Source: DSWT01 sp035420085 (GTDB lineage Bacteria > Chloroflexota > Anaerolineae > B4-G1 > SLSP01). Taken from it: a stretch of DNA of 64,000 nucleotides. The position numbers were made by a program, and so were the translations under genes. Positions within the stretch are counted from its first letter, which is position 1. Every line of letters begins with the position of its first letter. The stretch spans positions 62,001 through 126,000 of the forward strand of contig DAOLUH010000003.1 in the NCBI GenBank assembly GCA_035420085.1, in the 5' to 3' direction. The notes under the pieces were generated by a model. That model had not been told where the DNA came from. It made no database searches and saw nothing but the letters and a program-made list of their open reading frames with translations. Shown piece by piece: positions 9,251 through 17,739 of the stretch.

Positions 9251-10790
9251 GGCAGGATCTCTTGAGTGAAAATGCAGTAGATTGCATTGTTTTCTTAAGC
9301 GTGATTGACGCGAGCGAGTGCGATTAAGCAAATGAGTACAGACCAAATCTTGAGCTTCAGCTATCGACAACTGTCGCAAGGGCAGCGTGGCCCGCAACAA
9401 TTCACGCACATTGGCCACCGACAGACGCAACAGGCTGTCCACGCCCAACTCAGAGGGCAAGGTGTCGTCAGTGGGGAATTGCCCGCGCCACTCCCAGCGG
9501 GTTTCGGCAATGAACCAACTGGCCAAGATGGTCAAGGCCAATTGATGTTCCCAGGCGCAATACTTGAGCGCCTGAAATTCATCCCAGCCCAATTCAGATT
9601 TGGCATCCCGGATCGAACACTCCACAAAACCGCGCGCCGATTCCATATACGCCAGCCGCAACAAGGAGGTATCGGCGGGCGCATTGCTGAACGCGTACCG
9701 GATCTCCCCATCCGCTTCGCGCCGCACGACCAGCCATTCCTGAGTGGGAACCCCATCGCGCAAGGTCCATACCTAGCGCGCCGCATAGGGCGCGATCAAC
9801 TCGCCGCGCTCGGTGGCCCGCACGCGCACGGTTTGCCAGACCGTGTCCGCGTGCGTCGCCACGTCCCGCACCGCGCTGGGCTTCTCCGGCGACAACACGC
9901 GCGGGCGGCGCGGCTGCTTCCCTCGTTTCTTCGGCGCCGGCACGCCCCACGCAGGGCGATGCAGGTACACGCGCATGGTGCTCGGCACATCCGCCACATA
10001 CACAATCTGCGCCGCGGCCAACTTGGCGCGAAACCAGTTAGCCCGACCATACAAGTCATCGCAGGCAAACCAGTCACAGGGTACGCCCGCCGCTCGCACC
10101 CGCTCAATCATCTGCCAGCCCAGCATCACTTTGGTTTGGAATGTGCGGCTTTCGGGCAGCCCTATGCGCTGGCGACGGGGAAGCGCCTCTGGCGCGAACC
10201 AGGCTTCGGGCACAAACAACTCGCCATCAATCCACGTCCAAAGGCCCCCGCACGCCATGGTCAGAAATACCCCCACCTGGCAGACATCCTCTTTCCCCAA
10301 GCGCCCATTATGTTGCCGACCACTGCCCGCACTACTCAGGCCCGCTTTAGCATCAGCGCTCTCGTCCAAGATCAACACGCGCTCCTTCTGCTCCCCCCAC
10401 AGCGCGGTAACTTCGCGTTGGACTTGGTCTATCACACTCCGCCCCGACCACGGCGAATTGCTCATAAAGTGCTGGATAGTGTCGGCGTTCTCCAACGCTT
10501 CTGCGGCAATCCCGCTATAGGTGCGCTTGTGTATCATTCGCAGCATGCCGCTCAGATAAGCGTAGCCATGCGCCCCTTGATCGCGGGTGCGTGTCCAGAA
10601 ATGAGGCCGATAGCGTCCCCAAATCTGTCGCAAACGCTGCGGCAATTGTTCCACCGCCACAGTTGGCAGACCCCACCGACTTGCTTCCAATATGTTTTTG
10701 TTAGCAGTTTGTTCGTCATTCGTTCATTTATCGCACATTTGTTGTTTTCCGCAAGGACGCAGTTTTTTGTTAGTAATGTGCCATTGTCCT
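9234..10790 (-). mobile_element. IS701-like insertion sequence, 1557 bp
   Basis: The element is bounded by perfect 17-bp inverted repeats and a 6-bp direct target duplication and carries one transposase frame on the minus strand. The transposase resembles the DDE_5/IS701 type: an acidic motif in LILDESADAKAG, then RQHNGRLGKEDVCQVGVF, then the DLYGRA segment. It is inserted in the PLD-helicase gene, opposite to its transcription. Intact ends and duplication indicate a fairly recent insertion. A premature amber codon in the transposase suggests that this copy moved with help in trans or has since decayed. Confidence 0.88.
9248..10690 (-). pseudogene. IS701-like transposase with in-frame amber codon
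   Basis: DDE transposase of 481 codons including the final stop. The ATG is at 10690 (MEASRWGLP). Reading continues in one frame to 9248 except for a TAG at 9773-9775, after residue 305 (context ELIAPYAAR-stop-VWTLRDG). The two sides are plainly one protein: the second part carries WLVVRREADGE and ESARGFVECSIRDAKSE, the C-terminal catalytic glutamate region of these enzymes. A single base change would explain the stop. Alternatives are a sequencing error or amber readthrough. A 495-codon frame on the opposite strand is only its shadow. Confidence 0.85.
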
Positions 10791-10796
10791 AATAGT
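10774..10796. repeat. Right inverted repeat and target duplication of the IS
   Basis: TAATGTGCCATTGTCCT (10774-10790) is the exact inverse of 9234-9250. AATAGT (10791-10796) is the second target copy. Host coding sequence resumes at 10797 in the same frame as before the insertion. Confidence 0.92.
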
Positions 10797-12428
10797 CAGT
10801 TATTGCTTTTGCCACACACAGATCAGCAAAGTACTGAATCGCAGTTGATGCGCGAATACACACATTCATACCCTAACGCTTGGCGCATTAGCAACCTTTC
10901 TGACTTGAGAACGTTATCAGTGAGTTCGTGCATCACCACACCTTACGTAGCACGCCATTACGGTCGCGTGGATGAAGAAAACCGGGGCACATATATTGAC
11001 TTCAATGGAGAACATCAATATATCCCCCAGATCGTACTTTATCGCATTAACACGGCACTGCCACTCGAACAGGAAATTGTGACTATCTTCCGCCACGGGT
11101 ATCTGATTACGACCAGCCATAACCCGATGTATAAGACCGCGATTGAGCGCACAGCACGTGTGGCTTGGGGTAGCTCACCCTGGATGTTACGTGATGTGCT
11201 AAGTAGTTCGGTGCAAAGGTCCGGCTGGAAAGCCTACCATGTCAATTTCAAAATGGATATGGATGCGCGGCTCCGCAGCAACCAATACACTTTTGACTTC
11301 ACAGATCAGAAAGAACGACGAGTGAAGCGGCTGAATGAGATTATCGAGCGAATTGAACAACTCCAATTCGCGGACGATCCCAAGTTATTGTCATTGATCG
11401 AACTACTGGATCAGGCACATAGTGCGGGGAAAAAGGTTTTGATTTTCTCTGAGTTCTGGGCTACCGTCGCATATTTGGATTCCGCACTACGACAGATGCG
11501 CCCTGTTTTTCAGGTAGCCAGTTTGATCGATCTGATTGAACCGGGTAAATACAAAGTAAAAAAAGATCGGGAGATTGAGAATATCTTGCGTGGATTTGCT
11601 CCAGTAGCCAACGGCGGCACGCTTGCTGACAGTCGTTATAATGTTTTCCTGGCTACCGATGCTTATGGTGTAGGTGTCAATATGCAGGACGCCCAGATCG
11701 TAGTGAATTACGACCTGGCTTGGACAGCTATCGAGCCTGCGCAACGGGCCGGTCGCGTTCTTCGGTTTTGGCACAGACCCCGTACTGTCGAGCTATATGC
11801 ATTTGTGCCTACGATACAAGATAAGTCGACCGAAGAGGCGCGGAAAATGGGACGGCGTTGGGAAAGCCTCACGCGCCGACATCAGCAGGCCAGTACACTC
11901 CTTGAATTACCCGCATTAACCACACAGATCGAACCCGAAACGATCGATCTACCCTCTTTAGCAGGACCGAAAATTCAGGAACTTGGCACGCTAGATTTGG
12001 AGAAATTGGATCAAGAACAAGATATTCCAGTAACGCCAGTCTTCCGACACATGGCACGCCTCGAAGGACGTCGTGATGAGGTGCGCAGTATCCCCGATGA
12101 TATTAGCAGCGCCAAAACTTACCGAGGAGATCGTCCCTTGCTGTACGTCTTGCTTCGATATAAAGGAAAGTATCATTGGGGACTGTACGATATCCGTAAA
12201 CGTGAGTTGCTACCCAGGCAGTCCGATCTAAAGTTACTTGATTTGATAGAATGTGACGAAAACACCCCAACCGCCGCCATAGATGCAGATATGATCGACC
12301 GATATGGTAACACTTGCGTACAGTCTTGGTGTGATACTAATCAAGTCGCGGCGGAACAAGTTGCCCGCATCTGTACCCTTTACCTGGTACCAGAAGGGGA
12401 GGATCACTTGAGTAATCTTATCAATTGA
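10797..12428 (+). pseudogene. Phospholipase D-like/SF2 helicase fusion, 3' part (split by IS)
   Basis: The last 543 codons of the interrupted helicase. The first residues (QLLLLPHTDQQ) follow directly from the NS that ends the 5' part. It carries the second RecA-like domain: KVLIFSEFWATV, FLATDAYGVGVNMQDA, and motif VI in PAQRAGRVLRFWHRP. A C-terminal region of about 200 residues has no recognised domain. The nearest upstream in-frame ATG is within the IS end (10692), so a hybrid 578-residue product could be made if the IS supplies a promoter. The gene is followed by a clear intrinsic terminator. Confidence 0.85.
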
Positions 12429-12448
12429 TCCAAAGGAACCTGTAGATA

Positions 12449-12488
12449 GCCTGCACCAGACTTTTAGTGACTGGTGCAGGCTCTTTTT
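12449..12488 (+). terminator. Rho-independent terminator after the PLD-helicase gene
   Basis: GCCTGCACCAG (12449-12459) and CTGGTGCAGGC (12471-12481) form a perfect 11-bp stem with an 11-base loop. TCTTTTT follows at 12482-12488 on the plus strand. The opposite strand lacks a U run after the hairpin. Confidence 0.92.
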
Positions 12489-12521
12489 ACTTCTTGGTTT
12501 CTTGATGATTGCAGGTCAATT

Positions 12522-12908
12522 TTATGGGGTGTTTTCCCTCCTCCCCAAAAATCGCCACTGCGTCGCCACGACCTCAACCTTGGCCTGCTGCACAAAGCCC
12601 TGCGCGTTCGCCGCCAGTTCATTGCGCTCCGCATCGCTCAAGCCCTCGACGCGACGCACCAGATGGACCAGGTTCTCCCGCGTGTCGCGCTGCTGCAAGA
12701 ACCCGGTGACCTCCACCTGGTCGCCCTGCCGCCACGACGGCGCATTGCCCACAGCCTGCGGGAAACACACATCGATGGCGTCAAAGTTCTTGCCGTCGGG
12801 ATTCGGCAACATCCCCGGCTGGCGCGGGATCAACACCCGATACACCGTCGTCTGATCCGGCGACACCCGCCGCCGAACCACCGTACCTGATAAAGATATG
12901 TTGTTCAT
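12522..12908 (-). CDS. SSB-like OB-fold protein
   Basis: Small single-stranded-DNA-binding-type protein, 128 aa. The N-terminus MNNISLSGTVVRR, a central WRQGDQVEVTGFLQQRD and the following NLVHLVRRVEGL follow the beta-strand order of bacterial SSB/PriB OB folds. The usual acidic C-terminal tail (DDDIPF-like) is absent; it ends WRFLGRRENTP. A strong AAGGAGG precedes the ATG at 12908. It is the last gene on the minus strand downstream of the pilus locus, after a 166-base repeat-filled spacer, so whether it belongs to that operon is uncertain. It could serve DNA uptake or transfer, or a resident element. Confidence 0.7.
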   Translation of the reverse strand: MNNISLSGTVVRRRVSPDQTTVYRVLIPRQPGMLPNPDGKNFDAIDVCFPQAVGNAPSWRQGDQVEVTGFLQQRDTRENLVHLVRRVEGLSDAERNELAANAQGFVQQAKVEVVATQWRFLGRRENTP

Positions 12909-13074
12909 TGAAATCCTCCTTGTAGTTGTCAGTTGTCAGTTTTCAGTTGTCAGTCAGTCTTCAGAAGGCAGTGGTCAGTTTTCAGGGAACGTTCTCAGTT
13001 TGTGTGGGGTTGCATAGCAATGAAGCTACAACAGCACTAACACTGAGCACTGAAAACTGACCACTGATAACTTC
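12909..13074. repeat. Spacer of CAGTTTTCAGT-type short repeats
   Basis: The spacer consists largely of imperfect copies of (T)CAGTTGTCAGT / CAGTTTTCAGT in one orientation, and of ACTGAAAACTGA in the other near 13040. The same family recurs at 26460-26520 and 32850-32945. It is not coding. Confidence 0.75.
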
Positions 13075-14580
13075 TCACGGCTCCAGCACCGCCTGCGCTT
13101 CGATGACGGGGATCGCCAGGCCGGGCGTGAAACTGCCACATTGCGCGCCGTTGGCATCGGCCCCGGCGGTCTGGGCCGCGGCCCAGGACACCATCTTGTT
13201 GTAGCCCAGGCGGCTCAAGTCGTAGACACACCACGCACCTTGTTGTTCGCCAGAGCAGCCAAACAGCGGCCCGGTAATGTTCCGCCAGCGCCACTCCACA
13301 CAGCGCTCGGTCTGATACCAGTTGTCCTCTCCGGCATGCTCCCCGGAACTGCACCCGCGCGCGGGGATGCCCAACGGCGGCGTGTCGCGGTAGAAGCAGT
13401 CGCCCCACTCGCGGCGCGTGCATTGCAGTTCGTCGTACTTCCACGTCCACTGCGGATACCACCAGGTCTGCACCCCGCCCTGGTACGCCGGCATATCCCA
13501 CGCCAGCACCCGTTCGTCACAGGTACAGTCACGGTCCTGGCATACCGGATTCCAGCGCGGGCCGTTGGCGGTGAGGCCATACGATGAGGTCTGGAAAGTG
13601 TGTTCCAGGTACACCCCTTGAGTGGCGCTGCCCCCGCCATTCCATTCGCGGTCGCCTATGGTGATCAGCGACGCATACGGCGGGGTGTAGCCGTAGACTG
13701 CCGTTGCCCCCTGTGTCCAGCGTTGCCAGGCCGCGCCGAGTTGCAGGTTCACCCGCGTCCCTTCAGCGGGTTGACCTACTGGCGCAGGACACGTGGGGAC
13801 GTCGTCCGGATCACTGTAGGTCGCCCCGTAGTCCACGCTGCACGGGAACGCCTTGCCCGCGGAAAAGGCTTCTGCACGGTTGGGCGCGCCGGTGTACCAG
13901 ATTTTGGTCGGCAGGCCCACCAGGGAACGCGGCCAGGGGTTGCGCAAGACCTGCGCGGGCGGGATGAGGACTTGCACGTGGATATCCCAACTCCAACGGT
14001 CACAGATCTGGTCGATGCCGCCGGGGTAGACGTTAGGCACATCGTCACAGGGCCAGACGTTGGGATCAGGTTGTCCCGGCGTGGCGCGCGGCGTGGGGGT
14101 GACCGGGTCGCACTCGCCCTCGGCGGCGCAGCGCGCACGGATGACGTAGCAGTCTCCCCCATTCACGCACCACCACAGGACGACGGCCTTCCCTGAAGGA
14201 CAGCCGGGCATAATCCCGTCCGGGCCGGAGACGATGCAAGTGGAACTGTAGTAGCCGTTGCCGGGCAAGCCTGCCGGGGGCGTCGCCGTGGGTCGTGGCG
14301 GCGCAGGTGTGCCACCGCCGCCTCCACCGCCGCCAGGCGTCGGCGCTGGTGGACCGGGCGTGGCGCTGCCGCCTCCCCCGCCACCGCCAGAACCGCCGCT
14401 GGCGCACTTGAAGCAGCCGCTCAGTGGATCGCCGCAGCAGGCGTTGGGCGGCGGCGCACAGCATGCGCCTGCCGGGGTCGCTACGATGGCCAGCGCCCAC
14501 AGGACTAGACCACTGATCAGCAACAAGAGGCCGATGCGGAGCACAGTCTTACGTTTGTCTTTCGGGTGCAACATTGTCAT
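13075..14580 (-). CDS. Cysteine-rich membrane-anchored surface protein
   Basis: 501 aa, no recognised family. Residues about 14-36 form one N-terminal membrane segment (signal or anchor: LRIGLLLLISGLVLWALAIVA). Then come a CC-rich stretch (GACCAPPPNACCGD), a Gly/Pro/Thr linker with poly-glycine runs, and a cysteine-rich, Trp-rich extracellular portion (CTCDERV, CVEWRWRN, FGCSGEQQGAWCVYD). The many cysteines suggest disulphides outside the membrane. AAGGAGG precedes the start. It lies in the run of secreted-protein genes at the distal end of the Tad locus, 10 bases after the preceding gene, so it is probably a pilus-associated surface component. The function is inferred from position only. Confidence 0.7.
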   Translation of the reverse strand: MTMLHPKDKRKTVLRIGLLLLISGLVLWALAIVATPAGACCAPPPNACCGDPLSGCFKCASGGSGGGGGGGSATPGPPAPTPGGGGGGGGTPAPPRPTATPPAGLPGNGYYSSTCIVSGPDGIMPGCPSGKAVVLWWCVNGGDCYVIRARCAAEGECDPVTPTPRATPGQPDPNVWPCDDVPNVYPGGIDQICDRWSWDIHVQVLIPPAQVLRNPWPRSLVGLPTKIWYTGAPNRAEAFSAGKAFPCSVDYGATYSDPDDVPTCPAPVGQPAEGTRVNLQLGAAWQRWTQGATAVYGYTPPYASLITIGDREWNGGGSATQGVYLEHTFQTSSYGLTANGPRWNPVCQDRDCTCDERVLAWDMPAYQGGVQTWWYPQWTWKYDELQCTRREWGDCFYRDTPPLGIPARGCSSGEHAGEDNWYQTERCVEWRWRNITGPLFGCSGEQQGAWCVYDLSRLGYNKMVSWAAAQTAGADANGAQCGSFTPGLAIPVIEAQAVLEP

Positions 14581-14590
14581 CAGCGCCTCC

Positions 14591-15292
14591 TTACCACGTT
14601 TCCGGCGGGGCGGGCAGTGCCGTGGCTTCCCAGCCGGTGAGTCGCCAGACGCCGTCCGGACTTAGCCGGAACATGGCCGTCACCAGGTTGTCGCGCGCGT
14701 CAATCTGGTCATCGCCGAGTTGTGCCAGACACGGCACACGGCCCAGGGATTGGCACATCGCCGGATCGAAGATCAGCACGGCCTGGATACCGAGCACTGC
14801 TTGGGTCAGTTGGCAGTGGGTCGTATCGTCGCAGCGGATGGGATTCTCCGGCCCCAACGCGGAGTGGACGAAGACGAACTGCGTGTCCAACAACGACCAG
14901 GCATAGTCGGCGGCCACGTAGTCCCGCGCTTGCGCGATGCTGGCGTCACGGTCATAGGCCGCGAGCAACGCCTCGGCATCCAACACGCGGGTGCGTTGTA
15001 GCAGCACGATGAACGCCCGGCGCAACGCCTGTTCCTCGGCGATGGGCGGCGTTAGATACACCCGCTTGCCGCCGGTGTCGTGCTGTTCTAGCCAGCCGGT
15101 CGGTATGGGTGTTGCCGTGGGTGGCAGCGTTGCCGTCGCCGTGGGGATCGGCGTCGCCTCCAGGTCGATGCGCGGCGCGGTCAGCCAGCGATAGAGCTGT
15201 ACCCCACCGGCCAGCAGGATGCCGCCGAAGATGACCCCGACGGCCAGTAAGATGTAGCTGGTACGTTTGAGTTTATTGTGTTGTCGTTTCAT
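14591..15292 (-). CDS. Membrane-anchored protein of unknown function
   Basis: 233 aa. A basic N-terminus (MKRQHNKLKRT) is followed by one membrane segment (residues 12-36), a short PIPTATATLPPTATPIPT linker and an exported globular domain of about 165 residues with no motif I recognise. The overall shape (anchor, Pro/Thr linker, domain resembling a ketosteroid-isomerase or mce-like fold, ending FRLSPDGVWRLTGWEA) recalls exported accessory proteins of Chloroflexota Tad loci. The final strand wording is typical of NTF2-like folds, but this is a guess. AAGGAG precedes the ATG at 15292. It is followed closely by the cysteine-rich protein gene. Confidence 0.65.
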   Translation of the reverse strand: MKRQHNKLKRTSYILLAVGVIFGGILLAGGVQLYRWLTAPRIDLEATPIPTATATLPPTATPIPTGWLEQHDTGGKRVYLTPPIAEEQALRRAFIVLLQRTRVLDAEALLAAYDRDASIAQARDYVAADYAWSLLDTQFVFVHSALGPENPIRCDDTTHCQLTQAVLGIQAVLIFDPAMCQSLGRVPCLAQLGDDQIDARDNLVTAMFRLSPDGVWRLTGWEATALPAPPETW

Positions 15293-15467
15293 TCAATCTC
15301 CTTTGGAAAATAGTTACAGGTTGCAAGTTGAAAGTTGGAAAAGTTGAGAATGGCGAATGGGGAAAGGGGAATGGTGACAAATGGCAAGGAACGCTGATTC
15401 GCTCATTCGCTGATTCTCCATTCTCTCAATCACCCCCTCCCCCAATCTCTCCATCTCCCAATCTCCG
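15293..15467. repeat. Spacer of short degenerate repeats
   Basis: The plus strand reads GTTACAGGTTGCAAGTTGAAAGTTGG, then GAATGG/GGGGAATGG units, then CT-rich AATCTCTCCATCTCCC units. The GTTACAGGTTGCAAGTT unit recurs at 30166-30195, and a related form at 16366-16400. No gene was seen. Confidence 0.7.
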
Positions 15468-15896
15468 TCACTCGTTCTCCGCCATCGTACCCCACGCAGG
15501 ACGGGCGCGGCCACGCACGCTGACGTGAACCGTGGGACCGTCGATGAGCACGACGGGGTGTAAGTCCGCCTGACAGATGAGTTCCACGCGGTTGGCCCAC
15601 ACTTGCGGGACGCCGCAGGTCACCTGTCCACGGGTGTTGGTCGCAGCGATGTTGCGCGCCACGGTCGCGGCGTTGGGCGTCAACGCCACGCGCCCGGTGC
15701 GCAGATACAGCGCCACGTCCAGTTCCTGGGCCGCTGCGTGCGCCGCCGCATCAGCCGCCATCTGCGCCAGGCGGTAAGTGCGGTACATCAAGCCACCTTC
15801 GATCAGGATCGCCGCCAGCAGCAAGAGTAGCGGTAACAGAATCAACACCCACACCAGCACCTGCCCCTGTTCTTCCCTCTTAACCTCTATGCCCAT
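15468..15896 (-). CDS. TadE/TadG-like pseudopilin
   Basis: Minor pilin-like protein of the Tad system, 142 aa from the ATG at 15896. The N-terminus reads REEQGQVLVWVLILLPLLLLLAAI, the glutamate/glycine-then-hydrophobic pattern of TadE/G family proteins, followed by an AQMAADAAAHAAAQ helix. I prefer 15896 (GGAGAGG nine bases upstream) over an ATG at 15941, because the extra 15 residues (MKNGELRMRNGEV) are simply translated intergenic repeat. It follows another TadE gene after 48 bases. Its role is inferred from the family: envelope part of the pilus machine. Confidence 0.78.
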   Translation of the reverse strand: MGIEVKREEQGQVLVWVLILLPLLLLLAAILIEGGLMYRTYRLAQMAADAAAHAAAQELDVALYLRTGRVALTPNAATVARNIAATNTRGQVTCGVPQVWANRVELICQADLHPVVLIDGPTVHVSVRGRARPAWGTMAENE

Positions 15897-15944
15897 ACTT
15901 CGTACCTCTCCATTCCTCATTCTTAATTCTCCATTCTTCATTCT

Positions 15945-16412
15945 TCACTGCCACCGTGACTTCCACCTTTCGATGCGGAACGTCGCACCTTGCCAGAGCG
16001 TCACACGGTCACCGCCGAAGAGCAGCGGGGCCAGCGGGATGTCGCTGACCGGCACGGCCACACCGACGTAGTTGGTCACCGTCCCGCCACGCTGCCAGCC
16101 CGCGGCGTCCAGTTGCCACGCCATTGGCGCAGCGTCGATCCCGTTGGCGGTCAGGTTCAGGGCCGTGGCGCGATACGCCTGGTACACGGCCTGGTAGGGA
16201 TTCAGGCTCTCGGCGGCGTAGCGCCCGCCGGTGAAGGCGGCCTGGTCTACAGCAAGGGCCACAAAGAGCACCCGCCCGAAGCCGATGACCGCCGCCAGGA
16301 TCAGCAGCAGCACCGGCAAGGCGATGAGCATCTCGATCAAGGCTTGTCCTTGTTCGGTATGGGTTGCGGGTTGCAGGTTACAGGTTGAAGGTTGTGGGTT
16401 TTGAGTTGGCAT
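15945..16412 (-). CDS. TadE-like pilus assembly protein
   Basis: 155 aa from ATG 16412, with GGGAGG upstream. After about 20 residues derived from repeat DNA (NPQPSTCNLQPATHT) comes the TadE signature EQGQALIEMLIALPVLLLILAAVIGFG, then a periplasmic domain with GGRYAAESLNPYQAV. TadE pseudopilins are cut by the prepilin peptidase and help pilus assembly at the membrane. The start codon overlaps none of the upstream gene (stop at 16417) but is only 4 bases from it, so the two are translationally coupled. An ATG at 16427 is in frame but less well placed. Confidence 0.82.
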   Translation of the reverse strand: MPTQNPQPSTCNLQPATHTEQGQALIEMLIALPVLLLILAAVIGFGRVLFVALAVDQAAFTGGRYAAESLNPYQAVYQAYRATALNLTANGIDAAPMAWQLDAAGWQRGGTVTNYVGVAVPVSDIPLAPLLFGGDRVTLWQGATFRIERWKSRWQ

Positions 16413-16416
16413 TGGT

Positions 16417-17739
16417 TTACCTCCCATTGTTCATTGGCATTGTGGTTAAAGTGACGACGGTATCCCGCGCGGTTGCTCCTGGCGACACGTAGGTCTCGAC
16501 GAGGCCGACACGGTAGGCGGTGTAGAAGTCACCGTAAGGCACGGCGACCACTTCCCACAGCAGTGGACCCGGTATAACGTCCAGCACACGGGTAGCATCG
16601 GGGGCCAGCGGCGTGTCCGGGCAGACCACGCAGACCGGTTCGTTGTCCAGCGTCCACACACTCACCGTCTCGCCCGTGGCATTGACCAGGGTGACGGCAG
16701 CGGTGGTCGTCGGTGTGGCCAGACGCGCCTGCACCAACCGCGCCCCGACCAGGGTGCTCGCGGCGATCAGTAGCGGGATGCACAGCGCCGCCCCCCACCA
16801 CCAGCGGCGGTTAGCGCGCCGTCGCAGCAGTGTGATCGGTCGTTGGACGACCAGCACCCACGTCGCCTGGCGCGGGACGGCAGGGATCGCGCCCTGTAAC
16901 CGCTGCGCTGCCAGATAGTGCCACACGGCGGAGACCTCGGCTTGCGTTTCGGGGTTGTCCAGCCGATAGACCTGGCCTGCTGCCGGACGTTTGCGCGGCG
17001 TTGCCACGGTAAAGCAGTAGCTTACCCCCTGGTGATCCAGCACCGTGAAGGCCAGCGCGTCGCCGTCGATGTGCGGCAAGGTGTCGCCTGCGATGCGTAC
17101 CGGCGTATTCAGCGCGTCGGTAGCAATCTGACCAAGGATGTGCCACCAGGCATCCAGGGCTTGTAAGCGAGTATCAACGTCGCGGCGGTGAGCCGCCACG
17201 CGCGCCGCCGCATCCTCGGCGATCATCCGGCGCTTCATCGCCAGGTCTTGACGGGTGTAGCCAACGAAACGCACAATGAGCCACAAAGCCAGCACTCCCA
17301 CGCCGCCGGCCACTGGCCACACCCAGCCCGGCAACGTCGGCCATTGGGCGGGTGTGGCAGTGGCATCTGCGGTCGGAGTGACGCTGATCGTCGCTGCCAA
17401 TACAGCCGTGGGTGTCGCCGCTTGCGTTGCAGTGGGACGCGGTAAGGTCACCGTTGCCCTGGGCACATCCGCCGTTGCCGTGGGTGCATCCACGACAACC
17501 TGCGTCGGCGTGGACAGTTCCGCTGTGGCCGTTGGGGACAGCGGCTCGGATGTCGCGGTGGGCAACGGTTCGGGCGTCGGCGTCGGCGGTTCCGGCGCTT
17601 TGGTCGGCGGCGCGGGTGGTACCACGACCGGCGGCGGTGCGATTGGCGCGGGCGTGGGAGGCGGTGTGGGCTTCTGGGCCTGAACCGGCCCGGCCCACAC
17701 CACCAATCCCAGCAGGAGGAGCAGGAGTAGTCGCTGCAT
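16417..17739 (-). CDS. Exported two-segment membrane protein with Pro/Thr linker
   Basis: 440 aa from the ATG at 17739, which overlaps the previous gene's stop (TGATG). A signal peptide (MQRLLLLLLLGLVVWAGPVQA) is followed by a Pro/Thr/Ala linker of about 120 residues, a first TM (WVWPVAGGVGVLALWLIVRF), a cytoplasmic domain of about 150 residues with the helical HRRDVDTRLQALDAWW, a second TM (WWWGAALCIPLLIAAST) and an outer domain with CVVCPDTPLAP. No known family recognised. It lies between the LPETG surface protein and a TadE gene. A role as an envelope scaffold for the pilus is inference. Longer upstream starts in the frame would bury the signal peptide and were rejected. Confidence 0.72.
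   Translation of the reverse strand: MQRLLLLLLLGLVVWAGPVQAQKPTPPPTPAPIAPPPVVVPPAPPTKAPEPPTPTPEPLPTATSEPLSPTATAELSTPTQVVVDAPTATADVPRATVTLPRPTATQAATPTAVLAATISVTPTADATATPAQWPTLPGWVWPVAGGVGVLALWLIVRFVGYTRQDLAMKRRMIAEDAAARVAAHRRDVDTRLQALDAWWHILGQIATDALNTPVRIAGDTLPHIDGDALAFTVLDHQGVSYCFTVATPRKRPAAGQVYRLDNPETQAEVSAVWHYLAAQRLQGAIPAVPRQATWVLVVQRPITLLRRRANRRWWWGAALCIPLLIAASTLVGARLVQARLATPTTTAAVTLVNATGETVSVWTLDNEPVCVVCPDTPLAPDATRVLDVIPGPLLWEVVAVPYGDFYTAYRVGLVETYVSPGATARDTVVTLTTMPMNNGR

Noticed and set aside
9305..10792. 495-codon plus-strand frame across the IS
   Set aside because: It is the reverse shadow of the GC-rich transposase gene; its product is rich in Arg, Pro and His with no known motif.
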